Of a stretch of DNA of 64,000 nt, positions 1-8,922 are shown piece after piece. The stretch is from Hymenobacter jeongseonensis (GTDB lineage Bacteria > Bacteroidota > Bacteroidia > Cytophagales > Hymenobacteraceae): the NCBI RefSeq assembly GCF_015694725.1, contig NZ_JADQDQ010000008.1:124001-188000 (forward strand). Direction: 5' to 3'. The first letter of the stretch is position 1; each line of letters starts with the position of its first letter. The position numbers were made by a program, and so were the translations under genes. The notes beneath the pieces were generated by a model. That model was not told where the DNA came from and made no database searches. It saw only the letters and a list, made by a program, of their open reading frames with translations.

Positions 1-14
1 CATACTACGGACCT

Positions 15-518
15 ATGCGAAACTCATCACTACCAAGTCTGGCGTTTTTTGCGGTAAGATGTCGAGCCGGTTCCTCCTTGTTGCGGGGCTACAGCCGCCG
101 GACGTTGACGGCGGAGGAGGTAACCAAAACCTGTGAAGTATTGCTGGCCGCGGCGTTGCATCGCCGCTGCAACTACTGGTTGCTCGATGGCCGCGTAAGC
201 CACCACCAGCAGCCCGTGGAATTGCACGAGTGGCTCGAGCACGATTACTATCCGCGGGTGCGGGCTCAACTCGGCCAGTCGCCGTGCATTGCCTTTCTAG
301 TCGACCCCCGGCAGTGGCCAAGCTTGCAGCAGTTTGGCCATAGTGCGCCGCTGGAATGGCCCGCTTTGGAGGCCCGCGTGGGCTGGTTTCAGGAAGAAGC
401 CGCGGCATTGGCGTGGCTGCGAGCGCAGGGCGCCCACGCCAGGGAGCGCAAAAAGATGCAAGCGGCAACCGCTCGACCCGATAGAAGCAGGGGAGAGCAG
501 TTGATTTTTAACTTCTAG
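15..518 (+). CDS. Hypothetical protein, STAS-like
   Basis: A 167-residue soluble protein with no signal peptide. The middle (about residues 60-125) holds an aromatic-rich stretch (EWLEHDYYPRVRAQLG) followed by CIAFLVDPRQWP. This resembles small STAS/SpoIIAA-like hypotheticals I associate with Hymenobacter, but no catalytic motif is visible and the assignment is only an impression. The C-terminus is basic and low-complexity. It starts at the first ATG of the window, so the true start could lie upstream. The GC-rich, orderly codon use supports a real gene. Function unknown. Confidence 0.6.
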   Translation: MRNSSLPSLAFFAVRCRAGSSLLRGYSRRTLTAEEVTKTCEVLLAAALHRRCNYWLLDGRVSHHQQPVELHEWLEHDYYPRVRAQLGQSPCIAFLVDPRQWPSLQQFGHSAPLEWPALEARVGWFQEEAAALAWLRAQGAHARERKKMQAATARPDRSRGEQLIFNF

Positions 519-536
519 GCAGCAATCGGCAATTCC

Positions 537-761
537 TTAATTCTGGAGCGCATCGAGGGCCTGCTGTTGGTTTGCGGCCTGCAAAAAGTCAAGCAACTGC
601 TCCACGGTCAATTCTCCCAGCACAAACCATTCCAGCAGCATGCACTCAACCGGATTAGGTTCCTGCGATTTATTCTTGATAATGTTCAATACGCTGTCCA
701 TCATGTACTGACGCTCTTGCTTGGACACTAATTGATAGGGCAACTGTTTCATAGAATACAA
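537..761 (-). CDS. Small hypothetical protein (74 aa)
   Basis: A small acidic protein, mostly predicted helix, beginning MKQLPYQLVSKQERQ after an alternative start three residues earlier. It has no transmembrane segment, signal peptide or Cys/His cluster. It ends 18 bases after the stop of the upstream plus-strand gene, so the two genes converge. I do not recognise a family. Normal amino-acid composition and a defined intergenic position make it a plausible small gene rather than a chance frame. Confidence 0.5.
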   Translation of the reverse strand: MYSMKQLPYQLVSKQERQYMMDSVLNIIKNKSQEPNPVECMLLEWFVLGELTVEQLLDFLQAANQQQALDALQN

Positions 762-1433
762 ATAAAGATTGCCATGAATATAGGCAGGCGAGGCAAATGT
801 AAACGAAGCTGTCAGAGATTTTATGCAGTTAAGTACGTATTATGATGGGTATTAACACGTAAATTAATAAATAACATGGTGTGCTGGTTTGATTTTGGCC
901 CGCCAACTTACCCCGCAGCCTAACCGTAATTTTTGACTTCCAAAGCGGTTGTGACCACTTGTTTAATTAATGCTAGTTGTGCTCAGGGGCAAAGTGCAAA
1001 TTGTTGGAATTATTTAAATTAAAAATATAAATAAGTAGTTGTTTTTTGCCATGCCTCTGATTTCAGAAATGAACTAACAGGCTTCTATACAATCCGCTAT
1101 TAAATTTCTTGCCTATGGCTAATCTTAAGACGCTACAAAAGGTGGATTAGCATAACCGGCCGCCAAATACGCTGGCAATCTAAGGCCACTCCAATCAGAC
1201 GATTCCACAGGTGTAGACAGGATAACCCGGTCCACACCTGTGGATGAAGAGTAATGTTTTCAACATTATTCCCTGGAAAGCGCCAGGGCCTGCTAACTGA
1301 TGGCGCTTGCCCCATGGCCAAGGCTTATGCAGTTGCCGCTGCCCATTAGGCGAGCCAGTTTCGATGGATAGGCCCTTATACAAGGGGGCTTATCAGCTAA
1401 TTATAGAGTTAACATGATATTTCTGCTATTGCT
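762..1433. other. Intergenic stretch with AT-rich half and hairpin-rich half
   Basis: No credible coding frame. Positions 762-1110 are AT-rich. Positions 1118-1390 contain a run of inverted repeats: 1118-1124 with 1145-1151; 1205-1214 with 1234-1243, extended inward by GAC/GTC and GG/CC pairs; 1252-1258 with 1262-1268; 1278-1285 with 1301-1308; and 1373-1377 with 1382-1386. None is followed by a U-run, so they are not simple terminators. The stretch lies directly upstream of the sulfatase gene at 1434 and could be a 5' leader or a separate structured RNA. Confidence 0.4.
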
Positions 1434-3389
1434 ATGTTGTCCGTTACGCTACGCAAGCTGGGCTGCATCACGCTCAGCCTCATGGTGGTGTTGTTTCTGA
1501 TTCGCCCGCAAGTCCTTGCCATTCCTTACCACATTGTGTTTGGCTACTTCCGGGGTTTCTATATCATCTTGCTGGCCAGCTACTACGATTTACTACTGGC
1601 GACGGCCCTGGGCTTGGTCTTTATGACGGCGGCATGGTTGGTGCAACACCGGCCGCGGGCCCAGTCATTTTTGGTGGGGGCATTTGTGGGAGTGGCCCTG
1701 TTTTGCGTATTAATTGGCCATTCTTATGTGATTACCAGCAGTATTATGGGTGGCCCCATGACCTATGGCTGGCTTTACTATTCTGACTTCATGCAGAACA
1801 GTGACTTTGATGCGGCCATGCGGGCCAACCTCTCGTGGACTTGGTTTGGCCAACTACTGGGCTGGAGTGCCTTGCTGTTGCTGAGTAGCTACGCCTTATG
1901 GGCGCTAGTACAGCGTGTAGACGCCCAGAATCGATATTTCCGTCCGGTATTGGCGGTGCTTTGCGGCAACTTGCTGGTCTATTTTGTAGTGGCGCCGCGC
2001 TCGGTGGCCCGCAACGACCTTACCTACAAGACCGTGGCCAATCCCGTGCTGGCCTTTTCTAAATCGGTATACGTGGCATTCGTTTCCTCACCCGATTTGT
2101 TTACCATGCAGGTGCCAATGGGTTTTGAATCCTTTCCCATGCCGGCAGTTTCCCAAGTCATTGCAACCAAGGCGCCGGTCAACTCCCGCATTCGGAACGT
2201 GGTATTGGTGGTGCTGGAATCGGTGCCGGCCGAATATGTGCCGGGCTACCAAACCCGTATCAATGCCATGCCGCACCTGGCGCGCCAGGTGCCGCACGCC
2301 CTCCGGGTCACGGACATGTACGCCCACATGCCGAGTACCAACAATGCCGTGGTCGCGCTGCTGGGGTCGCTTTACCCAAGAATATCCTACGAAAGCATTT
2401 CAAAAGAAAACCCCGCCATCCGGGTACCTTCGCTCAGCTCGGAGTTGAAAAGGCGGCACTACCGAACGGGTTTTTTCTTTGCTGCCGACACGCGCTTTCA
2501 AAACATCAAGGGCTTTTTGGCCCACCGCAAGTTCGATGTCGTGGCCGATTACCGAACAATTGTCTGTACCGGACCGGTGCGGAAGGTCAACCCCAAGGAA
2601 AACGATTTTCTGGATAGTGCCAACGAAGAGTGTCTCGTACAAGCCGGCCTCGACTGGCTGCCCGCTGACACCACGGGCGCTCCATTTTTTGTCACCCTAT
2701 GGACGGCCCAAACCCACTATCCCTACTTTCCGCCGCCTGGCAAACAAAAAAACTTCCGGGTGCAGGAGCGTTACCTCAACCGCTACCTCAACGCCCTGCA
2801 CCATACCGACAAGCAGTTGGGGAAATTATTCAATGAACTAAACCGGCGCCGCTTGGCCGAATCAACTTTGGTTGTGGTGGTTGGCGACCACGGCGAGGCC
2901 TTTGGCCGGCACATGCAATACGGGCACGCTGGCAACGTTTACGAAGAAAATGTGCGAATTCCACTGCTTTTAATAAACCCGCTGCTTTTCCGGGGCGAAA
3001 CGCTGGACGCCGTGGGCGGCCAGGTAGACATTGCGCCCAGCATCTTCGATGTGCTGGGTTTGCCCATTCCTAAGGCCTGGCAGGGCGCTAGTTTGTTTAG
3101 TCCAACACGGGTAAACAGGGCCTACTTTTTCAGTCCGTATTCGCAGTACACTTTTGGTATTCGGACGCCTGAATACAAGATTGTTTTCAATGCCTACACC
3201 AGCAAAACCCAGATATTCGACATAAAAAAAGACCCCCGCGAAACCACCGACCTCGCGGCCCAAATGCCGCAATTGGTGGAGGAAAGCCAGCAGCGCCTGG
3301 CAGCCTGGGTCCAGTATCAAAATGCGTACCTGGAACAGGTATTGAAGTCTGAGCCAAAAACGTTGCCCGTGATTAATCATGCTAAGTAA
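1434..3389 (+). CDS. LTA synthase-like membrane sulfatase / phosphotransferase
   Basis: A 651-residue membrane protein of the LTA synthase / phosphoethanolamine transferase group (alkaline phosphatase superfamily). About five hydrophobic segments fill residues 8-190. An extracytoplasmic sulfatase domain runs from about residue 253 to 620. Visible metal/active-site motifs are VLESVPAEYV (E262), MPSTNN around residues 300-304 (probable nucleophile S301 or T302) and VVGDHGEAFGRH (D485, H486). The family transfers phospho-head groups or sugar phosphates to cell-envelope acceptors. In a Gram-negative host the likely target is a lipid or glycan, but the substrate cannot be read from sequence. It ends 3 bases before the convergent glycosidase gene. 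Confidence 0.85.
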   Translation: MLSVTLRKLGCITLSLMVVLFLIRPQVLAIPYHIVFGYFRGFYIILLASYYDLLLATALGLVFMTAAWLVQHRPRAQSFLVGAFVGVALFCVLIGHSYVITSSIMGGPMTYGWLYYSDFMQNSDFDAAMRANLSWTWFGQLLGWSALLLLSSYALWALVQRVDAQNRYFRPVLAVLCGNLLVYFVVAPRSVARNDLTYKTVANPVLAFSKSVYVAFVSSPDLFTMQVPMGFESFPMPAVSQVIATKAPVNSRIRNVVLVVLESVPAEYVPGYQTRINAMPHLARQVPHALRVTDMYAHMPSTNNAVVALLGSLYPRISYESISKENPAIRVPSLSSELKRRHYRTGFFFAADTRFQNIKGFLAHRKFDVVADYRTIVCTGPVRKVNPKENDFLDSANEECLVQAGLDWLPADTTGAPFFVTLWTAQTHYPYFPPPGKQKNFRVQERYLNRYLNALHHTDKQLGKLFNELNRRRLAESTLVVVVGDHGEAFGRHMQYGHAGNVYEENVRIPLLLINPLLFRGETLDAVGGQVDIAPSIFDVLGLPIPKAWQGASLFSPTRVNRAYFFSPYSQYTFGIRTPEYKIVFNAYTSKTQIFDIKKDPRETTDLAAQMPQLVEESQQRLAAWVQYQNAYLEQVLKSEPKTLPVINHAK

Positions 3390-3392
3390 GTG

Positions 3393-4838
3393 CTAAGGCA
3401 ATTCGTACTCAAGCACCCGTACACTAGTTCCCGCAATGAGTTGAGTGGTGCCGCCACTGGCTGGCAAAAGCCGCCATATTGGTTTGGTATCACCGGCGTT
3501 TTGGCCGGCTAGCTCGTGCGCCCGGCTGGGTGCGCCGAGGGTGCTACGGGCAATTTCGGGCCGAATGGAAACCGTTTCAGACGATGGATTCAATACATAT
3601 ACGTACAGCTTGTGGTGCGGCTTGTCGATGCTGGCGTAGGTTTTGAGCGGGGTCCGGCTGCGGGTCCGAATCATGTGGCTGCCCAGGAAATTGCCCAGCA
3701 GCATCAATCCCAGCCCGTTGGCATTGAAATTTCCATCTCGGTCGAGGGCATTGTAGCCATCGTGTTTGCCATCGGCATTCTCAATCCAGCGGGTCGTCCA
3801 GAAGCAGGAAAAGGCCACCCTGGGATGCTGCAACTGCTCCAGGCTGATTTCCAGGTTGGTCAGGTTATTACGCATCGAGTTCAAAAACGAATCCTCGGCG
3901 CCCGCACACCAGTTAAAGGGCCCGTATTCTGCCACGATTACTCGCAGCTTCAGCCGGTCAGCCGGCGAAGCATATTGCTCAATGGCCCGGCTGGCAATGT
4001 CAACCGGCCGGGTGAGCTGCCGCAGCGTATCACAGGCGCTGAACGGGTAGTTGCTCACACAAATCGCGTCGATGTGCCCGGCAGTTTTGGTTAGTACGGT
4101 TTGCCACCACGCTTCCGTGTTGCCGTTCGGAATAATATAGATGGAAGGGTCCACGGCTTTCATGGCTTTCGAAAAGGCCACGACGTCTTCGGCGTACACG
4201 GCGGCCCCGTTGGCCGGCGCGTGGTTCCAGGTTTCGTTGGCTATCATCCAATACTTCACGTGGTAGCCCATTTTCTTGTTGGCATAGCGCACCCATTCCA
4301 CGGCGTGGTCCAGCAACTGCTGCCTCGACGCCCAGGTGCAACCAGCCGGGTAGGGACCCGTGTACTCGTCGGCGGCAACCACCAGCACCGGCTCCGCGCC
4401 CACCGCCCGGCAAATGTCCATGAACTCGTCAAAGTCCAGCACCGGAAACTTGAAAGCCGTGCCCTTCTCATTCAGCATGATGCTGCGGTCACCCACCGCA
4501 CCCGGGCCGGTGCGGGCCAGCGTGGGCACTGCCTTGCGGTAGGGCGGGTGCGAAAACAGGTAAAAGTCGGACTTGTTGCCGCCGGGGTAGCGCAGGTATT
4601 TCACGCCCATGGCTTTAAGGGCATCAACCAACCGCCGCCGGGGATTTAAGTACTGGTCATCGTCGGTCAGGAAGTCGAGGTTGATGCCAATGGGATGGTG
4701 CGACACATCCGCGAGAACCGAATCCGGATAAATGGACAGCGGCGAACCCACCGCCGCCTCGCCTCCCACCTGGGCCGTACTCCGGGCCGAGGCAGCCAAG
4801 AGCATGACCACAAGGAGCCAGACAAAGCGAGAAGGCAT
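3393..4838 (-). CDS. Secreted glycoside hydrolase, arabinofuranosidase-like (GH-A clan)
   Basis: 481 residues with a signal peptide (MPSRFVWLLVVMLLAASARS, cleavage near residue 22). A (beta/alpha)8 glycosidase is indicated by YLRYPGGNKSDFY near residues 81-93, the acid/base motif IANETWNH (N201, E202) and a probable nucleophile in VAEYGPFNW (E304). The NE pair plus a later Glu is characteristic of clan GH-A, and the layout best matches GH51/GH39-type alpha-L-arabinofuranosidases or xylosidases. The C-terminal 100 residues look like a beta-sandwich domain. Expected to act on plant or exopolysaccharide side chains in the periplasm or outside. The exact GH family needs a profile search. Confidence 0.75.
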   Translation of the reverse strand: MPSRFVWLLVVMLLAASARSTAQVGGEAAVGSPLSIYPDSVLADVSHHPIGINLDFLTDDDQYLNPRRRLVDALKAMGVKYLRYPGGNKSDFYLFSHPPYRKAVPTLARTGPGAVGDRSIMLNEKGTAFKFPVLDFDEFMDICRAVGAEPVLVVAADEYTGPYPAGCTWASRQQLLDHAVEWVRYANKKMGYHVKYWMIANETWNHAPANGAAVYAEDVVAFSKAMKAVDPSIYIIPNGNTEAWWQTVLTKTAGHIDAICVSNYPFSACDTLRQLTRPVDIASRAIEQYASPADRLKLRVIVAEYGPFNWCAGAEDSFLNSMRNNLTNLEISLEQLQHPRVAFSCFWTTRWIENADGKHDGYNALDRDGNFNANGLGLMLLGNFLGSHMIRTRSRTPLKTYASIDKPHHKLYVYVLNPSSETVSIRPEIARSTLGAPSRAHELAGQNAGDTKPIWRLLPASGGTTQLIAGTSVRVLEYELP

Positions 4839-4912
4839 CGCGGGTTAGCATTTAAGATGAGAAAGAATGCGGTGAGGCCACGTCTCGAAACCCCGGTTTG
4901 GGTTTGAGTTAC

Positions 4913-5272
4913 TTAGTATTGGCCAATCGAAAGCAGTACCAAGGTGCAGGCTTCTTCCGTCGCAATGCCGCGTTCGTGGGCCAGGCGTGCCAGTTCGGGG
5001 TTTTCGGTGCCCGGGTTAAAGAGAATGCGCTTGGGTTGCAGGTCCAGGATGTAATCGTACCATCCGGGCTGGTTCCGGGTCCCGACGTAGAGCGTTACCG
5101 TGTCGATATCAGTTTCCATGGGCCGGTCGGTGTGGATGGCCATGCCGGCCACCTGCCCTTTGCGAATGCCGACCGGAACGACTTCGTGGCCGTGGTTTTT
5201 GAGCATATGAGCAGCGCGAAACGAGTACCGGTCCGGATTGTCGGAAGCGCCGAGGACGAGGGTTTTTTTCAT
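4913..5272 (-). CDS. CoA-binding domain protein (YccU-like)
   Basis: A 119-residue single-domain Rossmann protein. The start was placed at the ATG giving MKKTLVLGASDNPDRYSFRA, because the family begins directly with this first beta-strand and GAS nucleotide loop; an upstream in-frame extension of 28 residues is not conserved in character. Later motifs VTLYVGTRNQPGWYDYIL and RILFNPGTENPELARLA match small CoA-binding proteins of the YccU type. Reaction unknown; members bind CoA or NAD. Same strand as, and downstream of, the FAD dehydrogenase gene. Confidence 0.8.
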   Translation of the reverse strand: MKKTLVLGASDNPDRYSFRAAHMLKNHGHEVVPVGIRKGQVAGMAIHTDRPMETDIDTVTLYVGTRNQPGWYDYILDLQPKRILFNPGTENPELARLAHERGIATEEACTLVLLSIGQY

Positions 5273-5380
5273 GGAAAGAGGACGCCCGCAGCCGTGGGCC
5301 ACCGGGCAGGAGTGAGGTGAAACAAACAATATGCTTTTCACTGATACGAAAAACACGAGCCTGCTGGCTGAAGCTGAACC

Positions 5381-6949
5381 CTACCGCCGCAGGGCCAAAA
5401 CCGCTTCGGCGCAGCGCTCACCGTCCATCGCGGCCGACACAATGCCGCCGGCATAGCCCGCGCCCTCACCACAAGGAAACAGGCCCCGTACCACGGGGTG
5501 CTCCAAGGTGTCTTTGTCGCGCGGAATGCGCACCGGAGCCGATGTGCGGCTTTCGACGCCCACAATCTGCGCGGCATTGGTGGCGTAGCCGGGAATCTTA
5601 CGGCCAAAATCGGTGAAGCCCTGGCGAAGGCGCTCGGCCAGCACCGGCCCCAGTACGTCGTCCATGCGGGTCGACACCAGTCCGGGCTGGTAAGACGTTT
5701 CCAGCAGATTGGTGGACTGTTTCCGCTTAAGAAAGTCGCCCAGCAGTTGCGCGGGGGCCCGCTGGGTGCCACCGGCTGCCTGGCAGGCCAGCTGTTCAAT
5801 GGCCTTCTGAAAGTGCAGGCCCGCCAAGGGGCCGTATTGCTTCACGTCCATGTCCGATAGTTCGACTGCTGCCACGATGCCGGAGTTGGCAAAGCGGGAG
5901 TCGCGCCGGCTGGGCGACATGCCATTCACCACTACTTCGCCCGGTGACGTGGCCGCCGGCACAATAAAGCCGCCCGGGCACATGCAAAAAGAAAACACGC
6001 CGCGTTGCTCCCCGTGCACTTCGGTTTGGTGAACCAACGCGTACGAAGCGGCCGGCAACAGGCCGCGCTCGGCACGGCGATACTGGGCTTGGTCAATTAG
6101 GGCTTGCGGGTGCTCCACCCGTACGCCCAAGGCGAAGGGCTTGGCTTCGATGAGCACGCCGCGGCGGTGCAAAAGTTCATAAATATCCCGTGCCGAGTGG
6201 CCGGTAGCGAGAATAGTGGCTTCCGCTTCCAGCGCCTCGCCGGTAGCCGTGACCACGCCCCGCAGAACATTGTTTTCGAGAATGAGGTCGGTAACACGGG
6301 TGTCGAAATGCACCTCTCCACCTGCTTCTATAATGGCTTCGCGCAAGGCCTGAACCACGGCCGGCAATTTATTGGTGCCGATGTGAGGATGGGCATCCAC
6401 CAAAATATCGGGCGTCGCTCCGTGCTGGACAAATCGCCGCAGCACCCGCCCAACGTCGCCGCGCTTGGTGGCACGGGTGTAGAGTTTGCCATCTGAATAA
6501 GTGCCCGCGCCTCCTTCACCAAAGCAATAATTGGAATCTGGATTGACGAGTTGCTCTTTGTTGATAGCGGCTAAGTCCCGGCGGCGCGCTCGCACGTCGC
6601 GGCCTCGTTCCAGTACAATTGGTTTTAAGCCCAGCTCCAGGCAGCGCAGCGCCGCAAAAAGCCCAGCCGGACCTGCCCCAATTATGAGAACACGCGGGGT
6701 GCTTGTATTCACATTTGGATAAATGAACCAAGGGCCGAATAAATCAGCAGGGGGGGCGCTTTGGTACACATCTGCGCGCAGTCTTACCAAAGCTTGGCGG
6801 CCACGCGCATCGATAGAACGGCGTCGTAAATGAACGAAATCCGCTTCTCCAGGAGCCAAGCCTGCTTGTTTTAAAATGGCTTCGTACTGCGCAAACTCAT
6901 CAAACGCAATTTCAGGAGCGAGTAGAATTTCTAATTCTTGTTTTAACAT
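5381..6949 (-). CDS. NAD(P)/FAD-dependent dehydrogenase (COG2509-like)
   Basis: 522 residues. An N-terminal region of about 80 residues precedes the FAD Rossmann motif VLIIGAGPAGLFAALRC (glycines 91-96) and ERGRDVRARRRD. The second signature NYCFGEGGAGTYSDGKLYTR and the C-terminal LFPCGEGAGYAGGIVSAAMDG are typical of uncharacterised FAD dehydrogenases of the COG2509 group. Residues between carry the substrate/cap region with a CMCPGG motif. Cytoplasmic, soluble. The physiological substrate is not known for the family. Upstream lies a 280-base divergent intergenic region shared with the MFS gene. Confidence 0.85.
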   Translation of the reverse strand: MLKQELEILLAPEIAFDEFAQYEAILKQAGLAPGEADFVHLRRRSIDARGRQALVRLRADVYQSAPPADLFGPWFIYPNVNTSTPRVLIIGAGPAGLFAALRCLELGLKPIVLERGRDVRARRRDLAAINKEQLVNPDSNYCFGEGGAGTYSDGKLYTRATKRGDVGRVLRRFVQHGATPDILVDAHPHIGTNKLPAVVQALREAIIEAGGEVHFDTRVTDLILENNVLRGVVTATGEALEAEATILATGHSARDIYELLHRRGVLIEAKPFALGVRVEHPQALIDQAQYRRAERGLLPAASYALVHQTEVHGEQRGVFSFCMCPGGFIVPAATSPGEVVVNGMSPSRRDSRFANSGIVAAVELSDMDVKQYGPLAGLHFQKAIEQLACQAAGGTQRAPAQLLGDFLKRKQSTNLLETSYQPGLVSTRMDDVLGPVLAERLRQGFTDFGRKIPGYATNAAQIVGVESRTSAPVRIPRDKDTLEHPVVRGLFPCGEGAGYAGGIVSAAMDGERCAEAVLALRR

Positions 6950-7228
6950 TTGTGTAATATGAAAGGTGGCTATCCTTTAAGACGATACCGGTTTTCGGGC
7001 TACGCTACGCAAAGTTACGAGCACAGTGTTTGGGCTGAAAAAGTGCTGACAAGCACCATCAAACTTTGCACTGAAGAAGGGTCATTTGACTCAACCAATT
7101 TTCAGGCAAGCAAAAACTAGAGTTGTACCAACTCGCGTCAATTGGGATTGTAAGCAATCCGCGCTTGGTTGAAGTTTCCTTTTTTGTAGTCCTACCGTTG
7201 GGGTTTGTAATAGGCGCTAATTTGCTGC

Positions 7229-8551
7229 ATGATTTCACTCTCTTTTCCACACCCTGTTTCGCGGCTGCGCTCCATCATCAGCGGCTCCATTGGCAACTTG
7301 GTTGAATGGTACGATTGGTATGCGTATTCGGCGTTTGCCTTGTATTTCGCACCGGTATTCTTTCCCAAAGGGAGCGCCACGGCGCAGCTGCTTAATACTG
7401 CGGCCATCTTTGCGGTGGGCTTTCTAATGCGGCCGTTGGGAGCGTGGCTGTTGGGCGCGTACGCCGACCGATTTGGCCGGCGAGCGGCGTTGTTGCTCTC
7501 CGTCCAACTCATGGCGGGGGGCTCACTACTGATTGCCGTTACGCCAGGATTTGCCATTATCGGGGTGGCAGCACCAGCTTTGCTGCTGCTGGCCCGCCTG
7601 ATTCAAGGCATTAGCGTGGGGGGCGAGTACGGCACTTCAGCCACCTACCTGAGCGAGATGGCCGGTGCCAAGCACCGCGGGTTTTGGTCCAGCTTTCAAT
7701 ACCTCACTTTGATGGGTGGCCAACTCCTGGCCTTGGTGGTGCAGCTGGGGTTGCAGCGGGTGCTCACTGCCGAGCAACTGGGCGAGTGGGGCTGGCGAGT
7801 GCCCTTCGTGATTGGGGCTGTTGCGGCGATGGGCGCGCTTTATCTGCGAACGCACATGGGCGAAACAGCCGCTTTTGAGCAGCAGCAACAAGTGCTGGCC
7901 ACGGCCGGAGCCGAAGGAGAGGGCCGGCCCCCTTCGCCGAGCCAGCTGCGCTTGCTGATGCAGCACCCTAGGGCCGTGCTTACGGTAGTCGGCCTCACGC
8001 TGGGTGGCACGTTGGCTTTCTACACGTTCACCACCTATGCGCAGAAATTTCTAGTAAACACCTCGGGCTTCAGCAAGGAAATGGCTACGCTCATTTCGTT
8101 TGGCGTGATGGCGGTAGCGCTTTTGTTTCAACCCCTGCTGGGGGCTATTTCGGACAAAATTGGTCGGCGGCCGGTGTTGCTTTTGTTTGGCATTGGAGCC
8201 ACTTTGGGCACGGTGCCGCTGCTGCGCCTGCTGGCCCAGACGCAGGATGCTTGGGTAGCGGCGGGCCTGCTGGTGGCGGCCCTGTTTGTGGTGAGCGGCT
8301 ACACTTCCATCAGCGCGGTGGTGAAGGCGGAACTGTTCCCGACGGAAATTCGGGCGCTGGGCGTGGGGCTGCCGTTTGCCCTGACGGTGGCCATTTTTGG
8401 CGGCACTGCGGAATACGTCGCGCTTTTCGCCAAGAACCAGGGCGTGGAAGAGTGGTTTTATTGGTACGTTACGGTTTGTGCGTTTTTGTCGCTGCTGGTC
8501 TACTGGCGCATGAGCGAGACCCAAACCAACTCCCGCATGGCGCCGGAGTGA
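7229..8551 (+). CDS. MFS transporter, metabolite:H+ symporter (KgtP/ProP-like)
   Basis: 440 residues with about 12 membrane segments. The MHS-family signatures are clear: GNLVEWYDWYAYSAFALYFA near the N-terminus, AYADRFGRRAALL in the loop between segments 2 and 3, and ARLIQGISVGGEYGTSATYL. The second-half signature DKIGRRPVLLLFG is also present. The family imports dicarboxylates, alpha-ketoglutarate, proline/betaine or shikimate with protons; substrate cannot be assigned. Starts at an ATG directly after an AT-rich stretch. The long hydrophilic loop near residues 210-235 is the normal central loop. Confidence 0.88.
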   Translation: MISLSFPHPVSRLRSIISGSIGNLVEWYDWYAYSAFALYFAPVFFPKGSATAQLLNTAAIFAVGFLMRPLGAWLLGAYADRFGRRAALLLSVQLMAGGSLLIAVTPGFAIIGVAAPALLLLARLIQGISVGGEYGTSATYLSEMAGAKHRGFWSSFQYLTLMGGQLLALVVQLGLQRVLTAEQLGEWGWRVPFVIGAVAAMGALYLRTHMGETAAFEQQQQVLATAGAEGEGRPPSPSQLRLLMQHPRAVLTVVGLTLGGTLAFYTFTTYAQKFLVNTSGFSKEMATLISFGVMAVALLFQPLLGAISDKIGRRPVLLLFGIGATLGTVPLLRLLAQTQDAWVAAGLLVAALFVVSGYTSISAVVKAELFPTEIRALGVGLPFALTVAIFGGTAEYVALFAKNQGVEEWFYWYVTVCAFLSLLVYWRMSETQTNSRMAPE

Positions 8552-8562
8552 GGATTGGCCAG

Positions 8563-8850
8563 CTATTCCGGCAGCGTCGAGTCGCTCGCTGGGGCTACGT
8601 TGGGAGAGGAAAGGCCTGTCGTTAGCCTGCCGAGGTCCACGTGCGATTTGGCCGTGTTCTCGTACACTTCGGTCAGTATTTCCATGAGCGGCCTGGCCAG
8701 CTCGGGGCCGTTGCGGGCGATGGCGCCGGTCAATACATTATAATAAAAGGCGGCAATGGCATCGCCGTCCCACATAGTGCCCATGTTGGTGTGGAGCGCC
8801 CGCATTTGCCCAAGGGTGCTGTCGATAAGTTTCTGGTCGGCTTCAGTCAT
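8563..8850 (-). CDS. Hypothetical protein (95 aa)
   Basis: A small, probably all-helical protein (MTEADQKLIDSTLGQMRALH...). The start was chosen at the internal ATG because the upstream in-frame extension would be encoded by the terminator hairpin of the dioxygenase gene. No motif, membrane segment or signal is seen. It lies 12 bases beyond the stop of the convergent MFS gene. Family not recognised. Confidence 0.55.
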   Translation of the reverse strand: MTEADQKLIDSTLGQMRALHTNMGTMWDGDAIAAFYYNVLTGAIARNGPELARPLMEILTEVYENTAKSHVDLGRLTTGLSSPNVAPASDSTLPE

Positions 8851-8858
8851 GATATTTA

Positions 8859-8901
8859 AAAAAAGAGAGGCAGGCTTTCCCATACGGATGCCTGCCTCTT
8901 T
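8859..8901 (-). terminator. Rho-independent terminator of tryptophan dioxygenase gene
   Basis: Read on the minus strand, a 10-bp stem (AGAGGCAGGC at 8866-8875 pairing with 8890-8899) with a 14-base loop is followed by a run of Ts. It sits between the dioxygenase stop at 8923 and the next minus-strand gene, so it should end that transcript. Confidence 0.8.
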
Positions 8902-8922
8902 CGTGGTCAATCGAGCGGATTT

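Noticed and set aside
762..1433. RNase P RNA or tmRNA in the 670-base gap
   Set aside because: Conserved landmarks such as GAGGAAAGTCC were not found, so the hairpins are left as an unassigned structured region.
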